Part shown: positions 45,048 to 50,436 of the stretch, piece by piece
Layout of the letters: each line of letters begins with the position of its first letter
Position numbering within the stretch: position 1 is the first letter of the stretch
Translations under genes and position numbers: made by a program
Assembly: GCA_900548225.1 (NCBI GenBank)
Contig: URJM01000003.1
Span: 1 to 50,436 of the forward strand
Length of the DNA: 50,436 nucleotides
Direction of reading: 5' to 3'
Source: an uncultured bacterium
Lineage (GTDB): Bacteria; Verrucomicrobiota; Lentisphaeria; Oligosphaerales; Oligosphaeraceae
The notes under the pieces: model-generated
Database searches by the model: none
What the model was told of the DNA's origin: nothing
The model's input: the letters and a program-made list of their open reading frames with translations, nothing else

Positions 45048-45099
45048 TTCCAGTTTTTCACTGGAACACCCAAGACAAACCTGCGGAAAAGTTGCGCAA
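45048..45099. promoter_or_regulatory. Candidate operators between Gfo/Idh and LacI genes
   Basis: Two palindromes lie in the divergent space: TTCCAGT/ACTGGAA with a five-base spacer at 45048-45066, and the perfect TTGCGCAA at 45092-45099. The latter has the central CG of LacI-family operators. A TATATT box lies at 45128-45133 on the plus strand. Binding by the adjacent LacI protein is inference. Confidence 0.4.
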
Positions 45100-45240
45100 A
45101 AGAATACAAAAATATTGCAACAATGGGTATATTCTGGAGAAAAGGAGGGTCCTTTTTCCTGCCGTCAACTGCGGCGTGCAATCTCCGCTTTGCGGCGTCG
45201 CGGGCGGGGTCTCCTTCTGCATTCCATTCCCCTGTCTCCC

Positions 45241-46209
45241 ATGCGTCCCAAGTTAGAGACCAGCCTAGCCACCATTGCCGCCGAGGCGGGCGTGTCGATA
45301 TCCACCGTATCGCGTGTCTTGAACAACCGCGGGAGGATATCGGAGGCGACCCGTCGGCGCATCCAGGAGCTATTGCGTTCCCACGACTTCTTCTTCCGCC
45401 GTGGCAGCCGGAACGTTCTGCTTGTCATGTCGGACATCCTCGGGGACATGGGCTGCTACGACCTGCGCGTCCTGTCCGCCATCCGTTGCGAGGCTCTGCG
45501 CCGTGGCTATGGCCTTGAGATGGTGGGGTGCGACGACCTCTCCATGGTGTCCGACCACGACTTCCTTGGCGTCCTGAGCATGGACATACGCCAGGACTTG
45601 TCCTTGAAGTGGCGACGCATCAGCAATTCGCCCCTGGTCTGCATCAACGACAGCGGCAATCCCGTGACGGGGATTCCGTCGGTATACTCTGACGAGAAGT
45701 CATCGGTTCCCCGTGCGATAGAGCATCTCGTGGGCTACAACCACCGCAGGATCGGGTTGTTGCTTTGGGGCGAGGACAACTTCTGCAGCAGATTTCGCAA
45801 GGAGACCTTCCTGGAGGGGATGGCGTCCCACGGTCTTTCCGGCAGTGCATTTGTCGTGTCATACGCGAGCGAGCCCCTTGGTGCGATAGACACCCTGTTG
45901 AAGTCCGGCGTGACTGCGATAATCATACCCAGCGAGACCATGTCGATACAGACCCTGCATTGTCTTCGCACCCTTGGCAGGCGCGTCCCCGAGGACCTTT
46001 CGCTGGTGGCCTGGGAGTACCGTGGCGTCTCGGAGTTCCTCGATCCTCCCCTTACCGCCCTTGAGCAGGACTTTGAGACCATGGCGTTGTGCGCCTTCGA
46101 GACCCTTGAGAAGCTGGCCAACGGCCTGAAGGTCCAGCTCCAGCAGAAAATCGCCTACAAGCTCTTCAAGCGGGAATCGGTGGCACTTCCCCCGTCGCGC
46201 CGTCAATGA
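45241..46209 (+). CDS. LacI-family transcription regulator
   Basis: This 322-residue regulator has an N-terminal LacI helix-turn-helix (LATIAAEAGVSISTVSRVLN, residues 9-28) and hinge helix, then a periplasmic-binding-protein-like sensor with RAIEHLVGYNHRRIGLL and the C-terminal VPEDLSLVAWEY segment. Such proteins bind palindromic operators and release them on binding a sugar. It starts at the ATG at 45241; a longer frame upstream lacks the HTH. Its stop codon overlaps the GH95 start (ATGA), so regulator and enzyme are translated together. It is likely to control the fucosidase and the divergent dehydrogenases. Confidence 0.93.
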   Translation: MRPKLETSLATIAAEAGVSISTVSRVLNNRGRISEATRRRIQELLRSHDFFFRRGSRNVLLVMSDILGDMGCYDLRVLSAIRCEALRRGYGLEMVGCDDLSMVSDHDFLGVLSMDIRQDLSLKWRRISNSPLVCINDSGNPVTGIPSVYSDEKSSVPRAIEHLVGYNHRRIGLLLWGEDNFCSRFRKETFLEGMASHGLSGSAFVVSYASEPLGAIDTLLKSGVTAIIIPSETMSIQTLHCLRTLGRRVPEDLSLVAWEYRGVSEFLDPPLTALEQDFETMALCAFETLEKLANGLKVQLQQKIAYKLFKRESVALPPSRRQ

Positions 46210-48545
46210 AACACCTCGCACTTGCCATATTATTCCTTGTGTCGTTTTCACCTGCATTTTCGCAGAATCCAACCACGCCCATGAAATCCTACCTGCTCCA
46301 GTACTTCAAGCCATCCCCCCAGAGCGAACCCCGCACCCGTCCCGACGTCATCAAGCGTCCTGGCGGCAAGTTGCTTGACTTAATCAACGGCGGTGCGAAC
46401 AAGGAGCGCGGCTGGGAGAAGTGGGCCCTCCCCCTGGGGTGCGGCTGGTTTGGCGCGAAGATTTTCGGCGGCGTCCCCACGGAGCGCATCCAGATTACGG
46501 AGAATTCCCTCGCAAATCCCTCCCCCGAGGGACTGAACAACTTCTGCGAGTTCTTCCTCGACTTCGACGGCCAGAAGGAATACTCCCGATACCGCAGGGA
46601 CCTCTCCCTCAACGACGCCGTCGCGTCGGTGGAATACACCGTGGACGGGGCGCGCTTCCACCGGGAGCTCTTCACTTCCTATCCCGACAGGGTGGCCGTC
46701 CTGAGGCTCACCTCCGACAAGCCAAACGCCCTCTCCTTCAAGCTCTTCGCGGAAATCCCATTCGTCAAGGACTTCGGGTCGAAAGTCGGGGACGGGCATG
46801 GGAAGTCAGGCAAGGTGGAATGCCTCCCGGACAGGATTCTCCTCACAGGAAAGATGGAGTTCTATGAAATCCACTACGAGGGGCAGCTCCGCTGGCAGAC
46901 GGTCGGCGGCACGGTCGCCTGCACCCCCGACGGCATCCAGTTCCACGACGCCACCGAGGTCGTAATCTACTTCACCTGCGCAACAAACTACAGGCTGGAG
47001 TCGAGGGTCTTCCTGGAACCCGACCCGAAGAAGAAGCTCGCGCCATATCCAATGCCGCACGAGACTGTGGAAAAGACCCTGGCGGACGCAATGGCACAGG
47101 GCTACGACGCCCTCAAGGAACGACATCTGGCCGACTACCACGCACTCTTCAACAGGGCGTCAATAGACCTCGGAGGGGTGTTCCAGCCGGATGTGGAGAC
47201 AAAACAGCTGATCGAGGATCTGCGCAAGGGAATTCCCTCGCGGTATCTGGAAGAGCTCTATTTCCAGTTCGGAAGGTATCTGCTTATCTGCTCGTCAAGA
47301 AAGGGAACGCTCCCCGCAAATCTCCAGGGAATATGGAATGTCTATGATGTAAGTCCATGGACGGCAGGATATTGGCATAATATCAACGTGCAGATGAACT
47401 ACTGGCCAGTCTTCACGACGAATCTCGCGCCACTCTTCGAGTCATACGCAGACTACCACTACGCCTATCTGCCGCTTGCACAACGCCACGCCAGGGAGTC
47501 GGTCAAACGGCTGCATCCGGAAAGGGAGACCGATGCCGCAGGATGGATTATCGGAACAGGCGCATGGCCGTATACCATCGAAGGCGGCCCCGTGGACAAG
47601 GATGGCCACTCGGGGCCGGGGACAGGGGGCCTCACGGCAAAGCTCTTCTGGGAATACTACGACTTTACAAGAAGCCCCGAAGTCCTCGAAAAGGTCTATC
47701 CCAGCCTCAGGGGAATGTCGGAGTATCTGATGAACTGCCTGGTGGAGAAGGATGGCGCATGGCTCATCGACCCCTCCGCGTCCCCGGAGCAGATGGATGA
47801 AAACGTGACCTTCGAGACGCCTGTCCACGGCTGGAGGATGCATCCGTATATCTGGACGACCGGGTGCGCCTTCGACCAGCAGATGACATACGAGACTTTC
47901 AACGATACGCTCAAGGCCGCCAGGGCGCTGGGACTCCCCGAGGACGACTTCCTGAGGCGCGTCGCAGAGGTCCTCCCACGCCTGGAGCCCGTCATCGTAG
48001 GCGATTCGGGACAGGTCAAGGAGTACCGCGAGGAGCATAAATACGGCGAAATGGGCGAGTATAAGCACCGGCATCTCTCGCAGCTTGTGGGGCTGATGCC
48101 AGGATCGATCATCACGGAAAAGACTCCCGAATGGCTGGCGGCCGCAAAGGTGTCGCTGACCGAACGGGGCGACGAGTCGACGGGATGGGCGATGGCTCAC
48201 AGGCTCAATTGCTGGGCACGGGTCATGGATGGGGAACACGCACATCTCATCCTCGAAAATCTCCTGAAGATCGGGACGCTCCCGAATCTCTGGGATACTC
48301 ATCCCCCGTTCCAAATCGACGGAAATTTCGGCGGCACGGCGGGCATTGCGGAGATGCTCATGCAGTCACACGCAGGTGTCATACATCTGCTGCCGGCACT
48401 TCCAAAGGCCTGGAAGGATGGAGAGTTCCACGGCCTCAGGGCAAGGGGAGGCTTCACGGTTGATGCAACCTGGAAGGACGGAAGGATCACATCCTTCAAT
48501 GTCTACCCGGAAACCGACGATAAACCGATAGTTGTGATTGAGTAG
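46206..48545 (+). CDS. Alpha-L-fucosidase-like GH95 glycoside hydrolase
   Basis: This 779-residue protein has a Sec signal peptide (MKHLALAILFLVSFSPAFS) and the layout of GH95: an N-terminal beta domain with WEKWALPLGCGWFGAKIFGG, an (alpha/alpha)6 barrel with HNINVQMNYWPVF (the conserved Asn/Glu segment), the acid-bearing ESTGWAMAHRLNCWARV stretch, and HPPFQIDGNFGGTAGIAEML with the conserved Asp. Members cleave terminal alpha-1,2-linked L-fucose, or in some cases galactose, from host glycans or plant polysaccharides. It overlaps the LacI gene by four bases. Its stop codon TAG is part of the arm of repeat element 8. It supports mucin- or fiber-glycan feeding. Confidence 0.9.
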   Translation: MKHLALAILFLVSFSPAFSQNPTTPMKSYLLQYFKPSPQSEPRTRPDVIKRPGGKLLDLINGGANKERGWEKWALPLGCGWFGAKIFGGVPTERIQITENSLANPSPEGLNNFCEFFLDFDGQKEYSRYRRDLSLNDAVASVEYTVDGARFHRELFTSYPDRVAVLRLTSDKPNALSFKLFAEIPFVKDFGSKVGDGHGKSGKVECLPDRILLTGKMEFYEIHYEGQLRWQTVGGTVACTPDGIQFHDATEVVIYFTCATNYRLESRVFLEPDPKKKLAPYPMPHETVEKTLADAMAQGYDALKERHLADYHALFNRASIDLGGVFQPDVETKQLIEDLRKGIPSRYLEELYFQFGRYLLICSSRKGTLPANLQGIWNVYDVSPWTAGYWHNINVQMNYWPVFTTNLAPLFESYADYHYAYLPLAQRHARESVKRLHPERETDAAGWIIGTGAWPYTIEGGPVDKDGHSGPGTGGLTAKLFWEYYDFTRSPEVLEKVYPSLRGMSEYLMNCLVEKDGAWLIDPSASPEQMDENVTFETPVHGWRMHPYIWTTGCAFDQQMTYETFNDTLKAARALGLPEDDFLRRVAEVLPRLEPVIVGDSGQVKEYREEHKYGEMGEYKHRHLSQLVGLMPGSIITEKTPEWLAAAKVSLTERGDESTGWAMAHRLNCWARVMDGEHAHLILENLLKIGTLPNLWDTHPPFQIDGNFGGTAGIAEMLMQSHAGVIHLLPALPKAWKDGEFHGLRARGGFTVDATWKDGRITSFNVYPETDDKPIVVIE

Positions 48546-48947
48546 AGAGTAGGGAGGAGAGAGAAGAAAGTAGTGCGTGGTTGGCGCGCTTGGGCGCGCC
48601 CGCGCGGCGATTCCGCCGCGCGTCGCCTGAGGTGGGAGGAAGGAAACCACGAAAAGCACGAAACACACGAAAAACAATTTTGAACCACGAAACACACGAA
48701 ACACACGAAAAACAATTTTGAACCACGAATGGACACGAATGGACACGAATATCATTTTTTCATGAGACGGTATCACTGAATTTCCATATTTCGTGTGTTT
48801 CGTGTATTTCGTGGTTATGACTGTTTTGTCTTTTTAGTGTCCATTCGTGTCCATTCGTGGTTCTTCTCCCTATTCCCTACTCTGACGGAAGCCCACTGCA
48901 AAGTGTCCACGCACTACCCTCTCCCCTCTTCTCCCTATTCCCTACTT
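48542..48947. repeat. Modular intergenic palindromic element 8
   Basis: The left arm GTAGAGAGTAGGGAGGAG overlaps the GH95 stop codon. Then follow TAGTGCGTGGTTGGCGCGC, the GC hairpins, CGCCTGAGGTGGGAGGAAGG, two CACGAA modules with CAATTTTGAACCACG, ATCATTTTTTCATGAGACGG, the core in reverse (GTTATGACTGTTTTGTCT), a reversed CACGAA block, and the right arm with CACTGCAAAGTG and TCCACGCACTACCCTC. All modules occur in the reverse order and orientation of the second half of element 7. The right arm ends three bases before the hsdM start codon. Confidence 0.88.
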
Positions 48948-48950
48948 TCC

Positions 48951-50436
48951 ATGTCCATAGAGAATCCGATTCATTCCGTAGGCCGCAACATCCAGGAGAA
49001 GGCGTCAGTCATCTGGAATGTAGCCAACTCCCTGTTTGGCGCATACAAGCCCCATGAGTATGGGCTGGTGATTCTTCCGATGACAGTTGTGAAGCGTTTT
49101 CACGACTGCCTGCTGCCCACCCGCCAGGCGGTTTTGGACAAATACGAGGCGGTGCGGCATCTTGCCGTCAAGGACGGCTTCCTGCGCGAGGCATCCGGAT
49201 ACGCCTTCTACAACACCAGCCCATTCACATTCGAGACACTGCGGGCGGACGCGGAGAACATCGAGGACAACTTCCGGGCATTCATCAACGGCTTCTCCGA
49301 CAATGTGCAGGACATCCTGGCGCAGATGGGCTTCGGCGAACAGATAAAGCGCATGGCCGACTCGAACCTCCTCTACCAGGTCATCGTAGACTTCTGCTCC
49401 GAAAAGGCGGACATGAGCCCCCGGAAGGTGACAGCCGTGGACATGGGGTATGTCTTCGAAAATCTCGTCCAGAGGTTTTCCGAGAGCTATGACGAGGAGG
49501 CGGGGGCGCACTTCACCAGCCGCGACATCATCTACGCCATGTGCGATCTGCTCGTGACCGGCAATGACGGCGGGGACGCCAAGACTATCTACGATATGAC
49601 GATGGGGACGAGCCAGATGCTGACATGCATGGAGGAACGCCTCCACCAGCTTGACGCCGAGATGGAGACAACCACCTTCGGGCAGGAACTCAATCCCTTC
49701 ACATACGGAATCGCCAAGGCGGACATGCTCATCCGGGGCGGAAATCCCGACAACATGAAGTTCGGAGACACCCTGAACAACGACCAGTTTGACGGATATG
49801 CATTCGACTTCATCATCTCGAATCCACCCTTCGGCATCGACTGGAAGCGGGAGGCACAGGCGGTGGAGGCGGAGGCACGCAGGGGCGCCCGGGGACGCTT
49901 CGGCGCAGGGCTGCCCTCCAAAAGCGACGGACAGATGCTCTTCCTCCTCAACGGCGTGGCAAAGCTCAGGGAGGGCACGGGCAGGATGGCTATCATCCAG
50001 AACGGCTCATCGCTCTTCACGGGGGACGCAGGCTCCGGACCCTCCGAAATCCGGCGGTATCTCATCGAAAACGACTGGCTGGACGCAATCGTGCAACTGC
50101 CAAACGACAGCTTCTACAACACCGGCATCGCCACATACGTGTGGATTGTGACCAAGAACAAGCCGGAACTACACCGGGGAAGGGTGCTGCTCGTCGACGC
50201 AAGCCAGTGCTACGAGCCACGCCGAAAGCCCATCGGAAACAAGAGGAACGACATCACTGACGCATGCCGCGCGCTAATCGTCCACGCATACGGGGAGTAT
50301 GCCACGAAGGACTACCAGGAGACGCTGGAGAATGGACGCAGAATCGTCTGCCGCGCCAGGGTGATGGAGAACGACGACTTCGGATACAGGAAGATCACCG
50401 TGGAGAGCCCGGTGGTGGACGAAAACGGCAGGAAGA
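48951..50436 (+). CDS. hsdM: Type I restriction-modification DNA methylase, cut by window end
   Basis: This open frame of 495 residues runs off the window. It is an N-6 adenine methylase of the HsdM type: an N-terminal helical domain (SVIWNVANSLFGAYKPHEYG), a methyl-donor site IYDMTMGTSQML where most relatives have DPxxG, and the catalytic NPPF tetrad in FIISNPPFGIDW (NPPF). The later LPNDSFYNTGIATYVWIV and FGYRKI segments also fit. HsdM pairs with HsdS and HsdR, expected downstream. The start codon lies directly after the pyrimidine arm of repeat element 8 and there is no Shine-Dalgarno sequence. A later start would cut the helical domain. Confidence 0.9.
   Translation, partial: MSIENPIHSVGRNIQEKASVIWNVANSLFGAYKPHEYGLVILPMTVVKRFHDCLLPTRQAVLDKYEAVRHLAVKDGFLREASGYAFYNTSPFTFETLRADAENIEDNFRAFINGFSDNVQDILAQMGFGEQIKRMADSNLLYQVIVDFCSEKADMSPRKVTAVDMGYVFENLVQRFSESYDEEAGAHFTSRDIIYAMCDLLVTGNDGGDAKTIYDMTMGTSQMLTCMEERLHQLDAEMETTTFGQELNPFTYGIAKADMLIRGGNPDNMKFGDTLNNDQFDGYAFDFIISNPPFGIDWKREAQAVEAEARRGARGRFGAGLPSKSDGQMLFLLNGVAKLREGTGRMAIIQNGSSLFTGDAGSGPSEIRRYLIENDWLDAIVQLPNDSFYNTGIATYVWIVTKNKPELHRGRVLLVDASQCYEPRRKPIGNKRNDITDACRALIVHAYGEYATKDYQETLENGRRIVCRARVMENDDFGYRKITVESPVVDENGRK

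Noticed and set aside
1..50436. tRNA, rRNA or known riboswitches
   Set aside because: I looked for T-loop and acceptor patterns and common riboswitch cores by eye and found none convincing. A dedicated covariance search was not possible.

Overview
The window looks like a chromosomal segment of an anaerobic, gut-type member of the Lentisphaerota/Kiritimatiellota/Verrucomicrobiota group. The reasons are three near-identical-start prepilin-like secreted proteins with a C-terminal H-x9-DG motif (a family greatly expanded in these phyla), lipid A synthesis (lpxB, so an outer membrane), GTP-dependent PEP carboxykinase, large secreted glycoside hydrolases, and moderately high GC coding sequence. This placement is inference; no rRNA or tRNA gene is present to confirm it.

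Layout. 0.5-9.6 kb: a secreted lectin-like protein, then a minus-strand run read from 9.58 kb downward: LarA-like nickel hydroxyacid epimerase, PfkB sugar kinase, PLP aminotransferase, FAD oxidoreductase, MutS, TM2 protein. 10.2-15.8 kb: 6-phosphogluconate dehydrogenase, two tandem H-x9-DG prepilin-like genes, an M28-type peptidase and a B-box/membrane protein. 16.8-22.7 kb: an 1800-residue RHS/YD-repeat protein with an AT-rich exchanged C-terminal tip and a small candidate immunity gene. 23-28.6 kb: argS, hisD, a small His/Cys-tailed protein and pckG. 29-33 kb: an HTH protein, then metX-lpxB-MBL hydrolase. 33.4-37.4 kb: miaB, lemA and a large membrane partner. 37.7-48.5 kb: carbohydrate use, with a 1189-residue secreted hydrolase, a third prepilin-like gene, two Gfo/Idh dehydrogenases divergent from a LacI regulator, and a GH95 fucosidase overlapping the regulator. 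48.95 kb to the end: a type I restriction-modification methylase (hsdM) cut by the window edge.

The most unusual signal is not a gene. Eight intergenic spaces are filled almost edge to edge by a modular repeat family of roughly 250-650 bp. Each element is bounded by inverted purine/pyrimidine-strand arms with a shared TAGTGCGTGG core and contains nested GC-rich hairpins (ACGCACGGC..GCCGTGCG, GGGCGCGCC..) and a CACGAA-based periodic module. I count about 29 copies of the arm core by eye. The elements occur in divergent, convergent and tandem intergenic spaces, supply stop codons to neighbouring genes and sit directly against start codons that have no Shine-Dalgarno sequence. No transposase is in the window. 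They look like non-autonomous mobile palindromic elements.

Functional themes are glycan capture and catabolism (GH95, large hydrolase, LacI, Gfo/Idh, sugar-acid epimerase plus kinase, gnd, pckG), a polymorphic toxin locus, surface/pseudopilin-like proteins, and ordinary housekeeping (mutS, argS, hisD, miaB, lpxB, metX).
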